64,000 nucleotides of DNA from Diospyros lotus (taxonomy: Eukaryota > Streptophyta > Magnoliopsida > Ericales > Ebenaceae). The DNA is taken from positions 5,089,001 to 5,153,000 of the forward strand of contig NC_068350.1 in assembly GCF_014633365.1 (NCBI RefSeq), read 5' to 3'. Within the stretch, counting starts at the first letter, position 1; each line of letters starts with the position of its first letter. Below are positions 49,801 to 60,442 of the stretch, in pieces. The position numbers and the translations under genes were made by a program. The notes beneath the pieces are model-generated. The model saw only the letters and a program-made list of their open reading frames with translations, ran no database searches and was not told the DNA's origin.

Positions 49801-51455
49801 CTCCATCTTTTGTATCAAGTCGTTTATATAGATTCTCATATGCTTTTGACCTTGCTTCACTAACAGCTCTTTTTGCTGCTTTTTTTGCTTCTTTATAATT
49901 TTTTTGATTTTCTTCATTGTTGCATTGATATACCGCCTTATAGCAAATTTTCTTATTTTTAATTCTCAATTGTACCTCTTCATTCCACCACCAAGACTCC
50001 TTAAGGTTAGGGGCTCTACCATTTGTCTCTCCAAGGACTACCTTTGCCGTGCTTCTCAGGGCATTAGCCATTTCTTTCCACATTTGGTTTGTCTGTCTTT
50101 CTTCATTCCATTCCCTTCTACCCCTTAATTTTTCTTTGAAGATTAGTTGTTTCTCCCCTTTTAAATTCCACCACCTGATTCTTGGATTTTGTTTTATGTG
50201 ATTTTTTCTCTTCCAATTTCTTACTTGGACGTCAAGTACTAGAAGTCTATGTTGAGTAGTCAAACACTCTCCCGGTATCACCTTACAATCCCTACAACAT
50301 AACCGATCCTCTTGTCTCATGAGGAAGTAATCTATTTGGGTGCTTGAGGTGATATTTTTATATGTGATTAAGTGTTCATCCCGTTTTTTGAACCTAGTAT
50401 TGGTTATAATTAGCCCATATGCCATAGCAAAATCTAGGATAGATTTACCCTCATTATTAATTTCCCCGAATCCATACCCTCCATGTACCTCTCTATATCC
50501 GTTTCCGTCTCTACCCACGTGCCCATTTAAGTCACCTCCTATAATCACTTTCTCTCCTCTTGGTATCATTTGTATGAGTCCCTCTAGGTCCTCCCAGAAT
50601 TTTACTTTTATCTCATCACCTAACCCCGCTTGTGGTGCATATGTACTAAAGATATTCATAGTCATTCTTCCTAAACTAATCTTCACCATAATAATCCTAT
50701 CCCCTATTCTCTTGACATCCACTACCTCATCTATTAAGCTTTTATCCATAATAATCCCCACTCCATTTTTTGCTCGATCAGTTCCTGTGTACCATATTTT
50801 ATATCCAGCTTCTGATAAAGTTTTTGCTTTTTTCCCTACCCATCTCGTCTCTTGAAGGCACATAATATTAATTTTTCTCTTAATCATCACAGGACTTGGG
50901 ACTAAATAAAGCATAAAAAATTTAACACTTCAAAAGAAAAACACAAGTCAAGCAACTTATCTTTTAACACTCCAAATCATTTAATCAACCAAGTTGATAA
51001 TGCAAATTTAAGGCAGAGAAGGAAAATACCCAAACCAGCACAACCCCAAAACAACATTATTCCTAGTTAGTTGCATATTATTCATTCCAAAACTTCTAAC
51101 CTCAAAGCAACCAATTGTCCATATTTATCCTCCCTTTGTGTCAGGAACATGAACAAGTACATTTGCATCAACAATCTAAAGGAAAGAAGGCATTTAGTTA
51201 ACCTAAACAGGCATCACATGAGCCTAAACTGAGATTTCATATATTGTTGCCTATTCTTCAACACGTAACATTCTTGAACAGTAATTATCAGCACCAAAAA
51301 TGAAGAAGAAGAAAAGGAATGCTAATTCAAGACGATACCTTATGAATGGTAAATGTTGGCTGCAAGTATTTGAATCCAAGTAAAGGAGCTCGAGAACAAC
51401 TTGTCACAAACTTAACAAGCATGCATCGCTCTTTTGGTTCAAATTCTGAGATAAC
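43844..51455 (-). CDS. UPL7: HECT-type E3 ubiquitin ligase, UPL7-like, C-terminal exons (partial)
   Basis: Three minus-strand exons: 51455-51339 (39 codons, [11 protein letters not shown] to TFTIHK), 44155-44066 (30 codons, [17 protein letters not shown] to YNTLK) and 43927-43844 (27 codons plus stop, LPTYKRAS to SNAGFELS). All borders are GT-AG and all are phase 0. Together they form the HECT C-lobe. The catalytic Cys sits in [10 protein letters not shown] (codon 44081-44083), where ubiquitin is held as a thioester before transfer. The final AGFELS is typical of plant UPL proteins, and the wording fits UPL7 rather than UPL6, from memory. The intron 44156-51338 is filled by LINEs. No upstream exon was found up to 64000, so the rest of the gene lies beyond the window or the locus is split. 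Confidence 0.85.
45285..47810 (-). pseudogene. Old RTE-clade LINE copy
   Basis: Degenerate minus-strand relative of the RTE at 48063. Recognisable pieces: the reverse transcriptase block [14 protein letters not shown] (about 45860-45905), endonuclease sequence with [13 protein letters not shown] (46392-46679), and the N-terminal endonuclease start near 47500-47810 ([15 protein letters not shown]). The RT catalytic pair reads FSDS where the young copy has FADD. Many stops and frame changes. A TRIM-like insert at about 46760-47440 splits the endonuclease part. Confidence 0.8.
46895..47167 (+). mobile_element. TRIM-type miniature LTR retrotransposon
   Basis: LTR-like sequence about 46895-46986, then a primer-binding site TGGTATCAGAG (46987-46997, complementary to initiator tRNA-Met), about 95 bp of non-coding interior, a purine tract TGAGGGAGCA (47093-47102), and a second LTR starting TGTTGAAAGTAAAAATAATA at 47103. 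The first LTR shares GTAAAAATAATAATATAAAA with it. A further TGTGAGGGAGCATGTTGG at about 47169-47187 suggests another partial unit. Too small to encode proteins. Confidence 0.65.
48063..50891 (-). mobile_element. RTE-clade LINE, 5'-truncated, 19-bp target duplication
   Basis: Flanked by a perfect 19-bp direct repeat GGACTTGGGACTAAATAAA (48044-48062 and 50892-50910). The 3' end (low coordinates) is a GTT/AAC trinucleotide tail (48063-48080), preceded by the CCCACATAGTGGGAT hairpin usual in plant RTE 3' ends. The tail and the lack of poly-A are characteristic of the RTE clade. It lies in the UPL7-like intron, in the same orientation as that gene. Confidence 0.93.
48131..50887 (-). CDS. RTE LINE polyprotein: AP-endonuclease and reverse transcriptase, open frame
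   Basis: An uninterrupted frame of 918 residues from ATG 50887; the frame continues upstream into flanking DNA and those codons are not part of the element. Seen: the endonuclease-exonuclease-phosphatase domain ([34 protein letters not shown]), a Lys-rich linker, and reverse transcriptase ([41 protein letters not shown], catalytic FADD) with a conserved tail ([27 protein letters not shown]). It nicks target DNA and primes reverse transcription there. The first endonuclease strand is missing, so activity is doubtful despite the open frame. Confidence 0.9.
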   Translation of the reverse strand: MIKRKINIMCLQETRWVGKKAKTLSEAGYKIWYTGTDRAKNGVGIIMDKSLIDEVVDVKRIGDRIIMVKISLGRMTMNIFSTYAPQAGLGDEIKVKFWEDLEGLIQMIPRGEKVIIGGDLNGHVGRDGNGYREVHGGYGFGEINNEGKSILDFAMAYGLIITNTRFKKRDEHLITYKNITSSTQIDYFLMRQEDRLCCRDCKVIPGECLTTQHRLLVLDVQVRNWKRKNHIKQNPRIRWWNLKGEKQLIFKEKLRGRREWNEERQTNQMWKEMANALRSTAKVVLGETNGRAPNLKESWWWNEEVQLRIKNKKICYKAVYQCNNEENQKNYKEAKKAAKRAVSEARSKAYENLYKRLDTKDGERDIYKLAKARERKTRDLNQVKCIKDDNQNVLVNEGAIKERWKKYFTKLFNDGGDTRVRLGHLSNSEGNVSYTFYRRISSNEIRQALKKMKNHKAVGPDNIPIEAWKCMGEEGISWLTQLFNAILKSKKMPDEWRKSTLVPIYKNKGDVQNCENYRGIKLMSHTMKLWERVIEHRLRKETKVSENQFGFMPGRSTMEAIYLLRRLMEMYRDHQKDLYMVFIDLEKAYDRVPREVLWRVLEKKGVKIAYIQALKDMYHGVETRVRTCGGDTEPFTTTIGLHQGSALSPYLFALVMDELTKDIQTDVPWCMLFADDIVLVDETKEGVNTKLELWRNNLESKGFKLSRKKTEYMECKFSKNARVDDVIIKLEDQILQRKDHFRYLGLVIQKDGEIHEDVAYRIKAGWLKWRNASGVLCDGKIPLKLKGKFYRRAIRPVLLYGSECWAVKYQHEQKTSVAEMRMLRWMCGHTRKDKIRNEVIRNKVGVVPIEEKMRENRLRWFGHVRRRLRDAPVRRVDEMEQLVTKRGRGRPKKTLGETLKFDMKYMDLNEDMTKDRNT

Positions 51456-52220
51456 CTGAATTATAAAAGCAAGATAAAACTCTATACTAATGAAAAAAAA
51501 AACCAAATTAAACCAATAAATTTCAGAAACAACTCCTAGATAAGAAGGATGTCTTCAAGGAACAATGCATGTTACAATCAAATTCTGGACAATTGCAAAA
51601 CAAATCAAGATGTTTTCATAAAAGAATAAATTTATTGTATTTTTATTGGGCAAGTAAAATTGTCAAGATCCCAATTTTTTTTAAGGACAATGATTTTTAG
51701 AACCAAGCAAGGACAAAAATGGGCATTTCATCCATTCTCCCTACATTTGTTGTATTTACATTCATGGAAAATATATTTACTTATTTTCATACATGTATAC
51801 ACATGCATGCACAAATACGAACCTTCAGCTTTTCTAACTTACCATATATTTCATAAATGTCTAAGCGATGGACTCATGTTTTTAGTTTCTAATCTAAAGC
51901 AATTCAGTTCTTTTAATGCCTTCTTGAGGAACCCAATGTTAGAAAGTTTCAACAAGAAAATGACACACGTTCTTAGAAGTATCCAACCTTCTTAGGATAA
52001 AACAATGCCAAGAGGTTGTACATTAAAATAAAATTTTAAAAACATTTCTTAACAAAATATAAAGCAATAAACTAAAACAAAACCTAAATAAAACATTTAA
52101 GAAGGGCATAAAAACCATTTAACTATTAAGTATTGACACTCTTAAATGTGTGTTGTATCGGTGCCCAACATAAATTAGAGACTAAAACTTGTTCAACAAG
52201 TCAAAATATGGGTTGGACAC
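50911..52220. other. UPL7-like intron and flank, no further exon seen
   Basis: Apart from the exon at 51339-51455 this stretch has no recognisable coding sequence on either strand. The next upstream exon, which should end in a Trp-Glu-type HECT segment before VISEF, was looked for and not found. Confidence 0.5.
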
Positions 52221-52572
52221 TGATAGAAAACCCACTCAAACTCCAATTTCACTATCCAAATCAATAGATAACAATCCGATTTACAATGCTCAATTCTAGA
52301 AAACTAACAAAAAGAAGGAAGAAGAACAGAAAAATGAAAACAAAGGACAATTTGAGAGGGCCTCCTCTCCCAAAATCTTCTTCAAATTCCTTCACAACCT
52401 CTCTCTTCTTTCCTCTCCTTTTTATATGGATTCCCCCAACGGTTACAACCACGTGAGGTTGTTATTGCTAACCGCCTCTGACAATTCTACCCCTATATCC
52501 TTTTCCTCAATTGCCCTCTTGCCTCCTTTCTTACCCCTACGCTGATATGTGTGGTGTATCGGTGCTCTATCA
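52221..52572 (-). repeat. 3' LTR of the chromovirus
   Basis: 352 bp, from TGATAG to CTATCA, matching 57733-58083 with scattered differences. Confidence 0.93.
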
Positions 52573-52619
52573 TGACTCTGGTCCATAAGATTCACCTTGT
52601 CCTCAAGGTGAAACTCAGA

Positions 52620-55600
52620 AAACTGTTACAATATTTGATTGTCCCAGGTAGCTTCTAAAGGTGGCAGCCCTTTCCACTGAATTAGCACATCAAGGCCCCT
52701 CAAGTTCTTCCCTCTGCTCGGTCGTATTCCCAATAGAAATTCTGGTTCTACTAATCTCTAGCTCAGCTGTCAATTGAGCTAGAATGGAGGCAACTGCTAG
52801 TAATGTCCCCTCGGCCTTACATAGTTCAGATACATGAAATACGGGATGGATGGCACAAGTGGGTTGAAGTTCCAGCTTGTATGCCACCTTCCCTATCCTC
52901 TTTTCCACGGCGAAGGGCCCATAATACCTTGGTGACAACTTTTCATTTAGCTTGGTAGCTAAGGTCTTTTGTCTGGTCGAATTTTCAGGTAAACCAAGTC
53001 TCCCACTTCGAATTGAATGTCCCTCCACTTCTTATCCGCTATGGATTTCATCTTTGTTTTTGCTCGCAGCAGTTGGCCTTTAAGCTCTTCCAGCACCAAA
53101 TCCCTTTCTACTAGTTGCTGCTCCAATCCGGATACAGACATTGTACCCTTCTCAAACTGTAGAAGTGGAGGCAGCTCGTGCCCATAGACTATCTGAAAAG
53201 GGGTTAGCTTAGAAGAAGCTTGATAGGAAGTATTATACCAATACTCAGGAAGCCAAGTGTACCATGCCTTAGGTGTAGAAGAGGCAAAATATCGGAGATA
53301 AGTCTTCAATGTCTTGTTGAGGACTTCCGTTTGGCCATCAGATTGGGGGTGGTAGGCTATACTCCTATTGACCTGTGTGCCCTGTAGCCGAAATAACTCT
53401 CTTCAAAAATGGCTGATGAAGACCTTGTCTCTATCCGAGACGATAGAATTAGGAATCCCACGTAGACGTACAACTTCCTTAACAAAAACACCTGCTACAC
53501 TAGCTACTGAAAATGGGTGTTTCAATATGATAAAGTGCCCATACTTGCTAAGCCGATCCACCACCACTAAAATGGAGTCCACTCCCCTTAATTTCGGTGG
53601 TCCTTCTATGAAGTCCATTGATACATCCTCCCAAATTTGATGGGGAATAGGGAGAGGTTGAAGTAGGCCTCCCGGTGAGAGAGCCATGCACTTGTGTTGC
53701 TGGCATATGGGACATTGGCGGACATACCAATGGATATCCTTTTTGATTCCTATCCAATACACATTAGTAGCCAGCCTTTTGGAAGTTCTCAAGAAACCCG
53801 AATGGCCTCCAATCTGCCCATCGTGACCCTCCTTCATCAATAAAGGAATCAAAGTCGAACCAGGGGGAAGTAGCAACCTGCCTTTGAATAGTAACTGCCC
53901 ATCCACCAAGGAATAGCCTGGCTTACTTGAAGGTTCAGCTTGCAGCTCCCTGATGATCTGCTGGAAGTGGCTGTTTTCAGCCACTTCTTCTTTGAGTTGA
54001 TCTAACTGCAGCACCTGAGGAGCAGTAAGAGCCATGAGTGTGACTGGGAAGGAAAATTGGGAGAGCGCATCAACAACACGGTTCTCCAAGTTGGGCCGGT
54101 ATTGTATCTCAAAGTGGTAGTCCATTAACTTCATCACCCATTTTTGACATTCCGGGCTCACAAACCGTTGCTCCATCATGAACCTTAGACTCTTTTGATC
54201 TGTTCGGATGATGAATTTCCTCCCCAATAAATAATGTCGCCATTTTCGTACCGCAAATACAATAGCCATCAACTCCCTCTCATAGACCAACTTATTCCAA
54301 CCAATGGGGTTTAAAGCATGACTAAAGAAAGCAAGCGGCCTATGTTCCTGCATCAATACAACCCCGAGTCCATGCCCGGAGGCATCAGTTTCCACTATAA
54401 ACTCCTTCGAAAAATCTGGTAGAGTGAGCACAGGTAAAGTTGTCATGGCTGTCTTAGGGACTGAAAAGCTTGCTCTGAACTCTCATCCCAATAGAAGTTA
54501 TCTTTTTGAAGTCGTTTCGTTAACGACCAAGCTAATTTCCCATAATTTTGTATAAATCGGTGATAATACCCCGTGAGTCCCAAAAAACTATGGAGTTCTC
54601 ATTGTGAACGAGGGCTAGGCCAATCCATAATCGCTTGAATTTTTAACTGTCCACAGCAACCCCCTGCTGCGAAATAATGTGGCCAAAGTAGTCAATCTCC
54701 AATTGTCCAAACCGGCATTTTTTTGCATTGGCATACAACTTGTTTTCAACTAATATTCCCAGTATGCAAAGCAAATGATCCCGATGTTCCTGCATCGTTC
54801 TGTTGTACACTAAAATGTCGTCAAAAAATACGAAAACAAACTGTCTCAATTGTTCCCTAAAAATCTCATTCATAAAAAACTGAAATGTAGCGAGTGCATT
54901 TGCTAATCCAAACAGCATCACCATAAACTCATAATGGCCCTCATGAGTGCAAAAAGCCGTTTTTGGAATGTCATTAGGTGCGATATGTATTTGATGGTAA
55001 CCCGATTTTAAATCCAACTTAGAAAAAATTGCAACTCCATTCAACTCATCTAGGAGTTCTTCAATAACCGGAATTGAAAATTTATCGGGGATAGTTACCT
55101 TGTTTAAAGCCTGGTAGTCCACACAAAACCTCCACCCCCCGTCTTTCTTCTTGACCAGCAATACAGGGCTAGAAAAGGGGCTGATGGTTGACTTGATGAT
55201 ACCTGCAGCTAGCATCTCTCTAACAAGTTTTTCAATCTCAATCTTCAAGAGATGGGGGTATCAGTAAGGTCTCACACTTACCGGGGAAACCCCGAGCAAC
55301 AGCCTGATGGTATGATCCTGCCTTCGGTGCGGGGGTAGCCCACACAACTCTTCAAAGACTGCCTTGAAGTCGGATAGTACCCCCTGCAAGCTGTTAGGGA
55401 TTTTAACTTCCACTGCTTCAGCCGTTAAACAACCCAACTCCAATAATACTCCTTCCCTACCCTTCCAGAATGCCTTTATCATGGACTTCACGATCACTAA
55501 AGTTTGGCTAAGGCTGGGATCCCCATGTAAGGTAATGACCGTGTCTCCCACCTTGAACCTCATGATCAGAGAACCCCAGTCCACTTGTGTCTCTCCCAAT

Positions 55601-55904
55601 GTGGCCAACCATTTCATCCCAAGAATGACATCAGAGCTGCCCAACTCCAAAGGAAGGAAGTCCTCTATTATCCTCACATTTTGTAACAACAAGAGGACCC
55701 TACATACTCCCACCCCCTGCACTGCCATACTGGAGCCCATTATCACCCCATATCCTTGAGTGGGCATCCTTAAGAGTCCTAATTTTTGCACCAAGTCAGC
55801 TGCTATGAAATTGTGGGAAGCCCTGCTATTGATTAAGACAATCACTTCTTAGCCTTCTATTGTTCCTTTAATCTTCATCGTTTAAGGAGGAGTTAACCCT
55901 ACCA
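52620..55904 (-). pseudogene. chromovirus pol pseudogene (protease, RT, RNase H, integrase, chromodomain)
   Basis: Seen in order on the minus strand: protease (about 55845-55800) whose active-site triad reads N-S-R instead of the usual D-S-G; reverse transcriptase 55248-54643 ([21 protein letters not shown], catalytic FFDD); RNase H from 54446 (VETDASGHGLGVVL); integrase with an HHCC-type finger (CPICQQHK) and core (MDFIEGPP) to about 52970; and a chromodomain remnant (LIQWKGLPPLEATW) near 52630-52680. Stops and frame changes separate the blocks. The chromodomain normally directs insertion toward chromatin marks. Confidence 0.88.
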
Positions 55905-55909
55905 CGGAG

Positions 55910-56491
55910 TGTTAAAAGTTGTCTAGAGTATAGAAAAAAAGATCAGTTAAGGTAGCAGCAGTGTATTCTGAGGGTCAATGAAGCTTTAGATAAAAGTTTA
56001 TATCCCATGTTGTAATTAGTTATAATTGGGGGGTTAAACTGCAAATATCTAATAGTATTCATTGGGATATCCGCCCACTATTATAAATAGAGGGCAAGGG
56101 GGTAGATTTTCTCATTCTTCTTTTGTACTGAGCAGACATTCATGTAGAGAGAGAGAGAGGCTAGTGTGCAAGAGAGCTTTGTAATATTGGAGAATGAGTG
56201 GTGGATGTACTCAGGAATAGGAGGAATTACTCAAGCTATTGTATTGATCATTCTTGGTAATAAAGAAGGCTGCTTTTGATGGGTGTTTGAAGGCTGGATG
56301 TAGGTTTGCCAAAGGCATTCCGAATCAGGATATATCTTGTGCCTATTGTTTGGTTTGTGGTTTGATTATTTATATTTTTCATTCATTTAAATTCTGTCAT
56401 TTATATTTTCTGTTATTCTAGATTAAGTTTGGGAGTGTTGAGGGTGTGAGAATTGGCAAGAACAATCCTATTGTACTCCTAATTTCTAACA
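55910..56491 (+). mobile_element. 582-bp solo LTR nested in the chromovirus
   Basis: Starts TGTTA and ends TAACA. Flanks CGGAG (55905-55909) and CAGAG (56492-56496) differ at one base, fitting an aged 5-bp target duplication. A TATA box (TATAAATAG, 56082-56090) gives plus orientation, opposite to the host element. It splits gag from protease. Confidence 0.78.
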
Positions 56492-56496
56492 CAGAG

Positions 56497-57708
56497 TTTA
56501 GTGATAACTCTACCATCTCTCCTTCCTTGACAGCATCTTCCCACTCCCCGGAAGCCTCCACTGCCTCATCTTGTTTTATCTCTTCTTCTTCTTCTTCTTA
56601 TCCCCTCTCTTCTTCATAAACAACCATCACTTGCAGCTTCTTGTTCTTACACCTATGCCCAATTGAATATTTCTTGTCACAGCGAAAACATAATCCCTTC
56701 GCACACTTGGCTTGTAGCTCAGTCTCACTCAATTGTTTGAAGGGTGGTGTGGTCAACTTCCCGTTGGTCAGCGATCTTGAGGAATTAGAAGAGCTAGTTG
56801 TGACTATCCTGGGAGGATTGGAGGCTTGGAACCCCAAATTTCGTTGCACCATAGGGGACGGAGCTGGGTGTGGGGTTACCTTACTTGGGTTGTAACCAAA
56901 ACGATTCCCTTGGAGCACCTAATTCCGGTCCTCAATCCGCTGGGCCATTTCCATGATATTCTTGAGGCCCAAGGGCCTCAACACCCTGATTTCTACCCTG
57001 ATCTTCGGTTTGAGTCCATTAACGAAGTGTCCCTCTAAAACAACTTCGGGCATCTCTTTAATGGGTGATGCTAAAGTCTCAAATCAATTCTGATAGTCTC
57101 TGACCATTCCCCACTGTTGAAGGTCCATGAACCGCTCCTCCACGGTCCCTTCTTGTGTGGACTTGAACCGGTTCCTCAGCAACCCCTTAAGCTCCTCCCA
57201 ACTTCTTACTCGTCGCCTCATTTGCTCCCACTGGAACCACAACATAGCCCCTCCTTCAAACCATAAAGCCGTTAAGTCCAACTTCTCCACATCGGTCAAT
57301 TAGTTTACAGTGAAGTAGCTCTCAGCCTTGAGGACCTAGCCATCTAGATCATCTCCCTCAAAGATGGGCATTTCCAAGCGTCTCCCACGATACTCCTGCC
57401 TTCCGACACCATCGACCCAATCACCCCCTTCACCACTTCTCCCTCCAGCCACCGGCATTACCTCCATTGACAAGGACGAACCCGCATGTTGGTCTTCCCT
57501 ATCTCGCTTCCCCTTCCTCTCTTTCTCTCTCACTCTCCTGCTCATCCCATTGTGCCATTAATAGGTTGAATTGGTCCATCATCCCTGCCATGTTCTTTTC
57601 GATATTTTGCACCCTCATGACTTCTGCCTTCATCGATTCCAGTCCCTCCTATAAACTCGCCATACGCCCCTCCAGCTCACCCACTCTTACAGAAACAGTC
57701 ATCCCCAT
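56497..57708 (-). pseudogene. chromovirus gag pseudogene
   Basis: Starts at about 57708 (MGMTVSVRVGELE) just after the primer-binding site. Seen: an N-terminal coiled part, the retrotransposon gag core (ALWFEGGAMLWFQWEQM, LKGLLRNRF, ERFMDLQQ), and a zinc knuckle CFRCDKKYSIGHRC at about 56645-56690. In-frame stops occur near 57651, 57336, 57300, 57082 and 56919. Gag forms the particle and packages RNA. Not functional. Confidence 0.85.
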
Positions 57709-57732
57709 GGATCAATCGCTCTGATACCAAAA

Positions 57733-58083
57733 TGATAGAAAACCCACTCAAACTCTGATTTCACTATCCAAATCAGTAGATAACAATTCGATTTACAGTG
57801 TTCAATTCTAGAAAACTAACAAAAAGAAGGAAGAACAGAAAAATGAAAACAAAGGCCAATTCGAGCGGGCCTCCTCTCCCAGAATCTTCTTCAAATTCCT
57901 TCACGCCCTCTCTCTCTTCTTTTCTCTCCCTTTTATATGGATTCCCCCAACGATTACAACCACGTGAGGTTGTTATTCCTGACCACCTCTGACAATTCTA
58001 CCCCTGTATCCTTTTCCTCAATTGCCCTCTTGCCTCCTTTCTTACCCCTACGCTGATATGTGTGGTGTATCGGTGCTCTATTA
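57733..58083 (-). repeat. 5' LTR of the chromovirus
   Basis: 351 bp. Its outer end has changed from CTATCA to CTATTA. Differences from the other LTR, including an indel near 52322/57832, indicate that the insertion is not recent. Confidence 0.92.
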
Positions 58084-58477
58084 GACACACGAGATGGCAT
58101 AGCCAATGTTGATGACTAGTTGAATGCGTTAAAATACTAGACCCCAATGTCCAGTAGTTATTAAGAATAACTTATTGGCTATTAAATTGGAATGTTTTTC
58201 GCATGTGAAGTACAACTGTATGTTGTGGTTCCCCATCACCATTACAAGGTATGCCTCTTATTTGACATACCTTAGAGTGTATCAATGTGGTCGTAACCTA
58301 CCACATCCTGTAGGACCTGCTCAACCTAGGTCACAAAGCCAAGGTACATCCTTGGCTTGTGATCACATGAAAAGTCTTTACTTCATTGAGTAGGACCTGC
58401 TCAACCTCCTCCTTAGAAGTACTCCCTTTTATTCTATTGGTTTCTAATTTCGGTTTCCAACCAAACTTGCTCATAAA
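58084..58477. other. Spacer or intron sequence, nothing recognised
   Basis: No coding sequence is recognised. A short direct repeat (GTAGGACCTGCTCAACCT at 58310-58327, with TAGGACCTGCTCAACCT again at about 58391-58407) is present. Confidence 0.45.
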
Positions 58478-59851
58478 TGATAGAGAGTGATTTAATTCCA
58501 AGCATAATTCTAAAACATAGCAGTTTATATCACAAACTCAACTAATTACAACGGTGTTTAAGTTGTACAAAGCATTCTACCAAAAGTACATAACATAATG
58601 TATTGTATATTTCCTCTCATCTTCTAACCCCTGGTTGGTCTATTTCCCCATCCCTAGCATGGTCTGGAATATTAAACTGCAATGCATGAGAATAGAATTC
58701 TCAGTAGGTCATGTCATGGCAATGCAGTCACATGCTCATAATATCATCCACACATTTCATGAAGGCAGCCCCTAATCATTAACCTTCTCCCATTCACCAG
58801 TTGCTCCCTCTCCTAGGTTCAAGCCCTCACATTATCCTTTGGCATCATTCACACGACCTATATGATCCACCCTTGGCCAAACATTAACAACAATCATTAC
58901 AGCACATTTATGGCTTGAACCTTCATTAACTACACATGCTTGACTCAATACTTTCATGCAACATGCTCACATTATGCACGCATATCATGAACATAACATT
59001 TCATTTTATGCATAAGGCTGCCATAAAATCATTTCATGCATAATGCCAACATAGAGTAACCATAAGCATGCACTTACCTCAAGTTAAGCCTTAGTTTCTT
59101 CAAGCTTCCTTTAGCTTTCTAGCAGGCCTTTCTTATTTCTCAGCTCTTCTCACTTTCCAGAAGAACTTCCTTACTTCCTTCAAGTTTCTCACTCTACCAG
59201 TCTTTCTTTTGGAGACATTCACTCTCTCATTTCAGTTGTCTCTTGAAATGGAGAAGGTCTGGCCTATTTTATAGGCCATGGAAGCAGCCTACTTCTCCGC
59301 TGAAGCAGCTGAGTGCATGGCAGCCCCAATGGCTCCCGTTGGCTCTTGTTTGGTGGAATTTTCCTGCAGAGACAGCTGAAGCAGCTGCCACCCATTTGTC
59401 TTTCTTGTTGCCACCTAGCTCTAGATGCAAGCCTTTCTTGTAGGAAGATACCTCACCTGTATGCTTCAGCAAGTCAGCCAGCTCACCATGTTTCTAAAAC
59501 CTTCTGAAGATTTCCCTATAGCTGGAACTTCACTAATTCTTGCTCAATTAACCATAATCCCTAAATTAATTCCTTAATCCAACTTCCTCAATTCTCAACC
59601 AAAATTACTAAGTTCCATATCACTGGAATCCTCTTTTTATGTCTAATAACATATTAATAATGCATGCATTTATCTTAATTTAGTCCCCAAAAACTTATTT
59701 CAAATTCAGCTGTTTACCTGAGGTTTTCCACCTGCTTGGCTGCCACCTTACATATTTTGCTTCAGCAACTGTCTAAGAATAGCTCCTCACCTTTTCAAGT
59801 GTCATGTTGGGACCCTCTTCCCATGTTTATTAATAAATTTATGGGGTGTCA
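58478..59851 (-). mobile_element. Probable 1.37-kb solo LTR
   Basis: Read on the minus strand it begins TGACACCCCATAAATTT, a common start of plant gypsy LTRs, and ends CTATCA. CATAAA flanks both sides (58472-58477 and 59852-59857). No coding capacity. The 6-bp repeat is one longer than usual, so the exact borders are uncertain. Confidence 0.5.
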
Positions 59852-59858
59852 CATAAAT

Positions 59859-60060
59859 GATTCATGAACAAGTGTTACTTTTATATGTTAAATGAAATTT
59901 AAATTTATGAATTGAAGATATCTTTCATGTTGAATTAGTGTACTTATTTCATTACAACTGTAAATGATTTATGGAGTGTTACTTTTGTATGTTAAATGAA
60001 ATTTAAATTAATGTATTCAAAGATATCTTTCATTTTGAATTAGTGTACTTATTTCATTAT
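59859..60060 (+). repeat. Two-copy direct repeat, about 95 bp each
   Basis: Sequence from GATTCATGAACAAGTGTTAC to TACTTATTTCATTA (about 59859-59954) is repeated with differences at about 59967-60060. AT-rich and non-coding. Confidence 0.75.
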
Positions 60061-60074
60061 TTTCTTAGTTTGTG

Positions 60075-60360
60075 GATATTATATATGGATTGAGAAGATG
60101 ATCCATGGATGAGATGAGAGGAATAAGAGGAGGATAACTCTCCCGAGTTATCCTCAAGCTGATCTTATATATCTTGTGTATTATTTGTAGATTAGTTAGA
60201 ATTATTTTATCTTGTAATCTTGTGCTAGAATTTAGGAGTTTATCTAGTAGCTAAAGTTTAGGAGATGAGTTTGTATCAAACTAGGAGTCTTGTATATTTA
60301 ATCCTAGCTGCTAATGGAGAAGTTGTACGATAGTTTTCATTATTCTATCGGATTTCTTCA
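60075..60360 (+). repeat. 5' LTR of a copia element (left border approximate)
   Basis: The right end is fixed by the primer-binding site TGGTATCAGAGCC at 60361-60373, directly after CTTCA. The LTR contains a perfect 10-bp inverted repeat with a 4-base loop (AGGATAACTC TCCC GAGTTATCCT, 60131-60154). The left end was not resolved, because the other LTR is beyond the window. Confidence 0.6.
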
Positions 60361-60373
60361 TGGTATCAGAGCC
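60361..60373 (+). other. Primer-binding site for initiator tRNA-Met
   Basis: TGGTATCAGAGCC follows the LTR end directly and precedes the gag start by 70 bp. Confidence 0.8.
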
Positions 60374-60442
60374 TGATTTCGAGTTTCTGTGGCCACCAAT
60401 TATTTAGAGTTCTAATTATAAGAGAACTCTTTAACTTGCGCC

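Larger units (their letters stand above)
52221..58083 (-). mobile_element. Full-length Ty3-gypsy chromovirus, 5.86 kb
   Basis: LTRs at 52221-52572 and 57733-58083, target duplication GACAC on both sides (52216-52220, 58084-58088), and a primer-binding site on the minus strand (TTGGTATCAGAGC, plus strand 57719-57731) next to the right LTR. Minus-strand order is gag, protease, reverse transcriptase, RNase H, integrase, chromodomain. The small size and short LTRs suggest a Reina-type chromovirus; that lineage is inference. A 582-bp solo LTR is nested at 55910. Confidence 0.95.

Noticed and set aside
50340..50855. 171-codon plus-strand open frame
   Set aside because: Antisense of the RTE endonuclease region, which has clear motifs on the minus strand.
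53368..53640. Plus-strand open frame of 90 codons
   Set aside because: Antisense of the chromovirus integrase.
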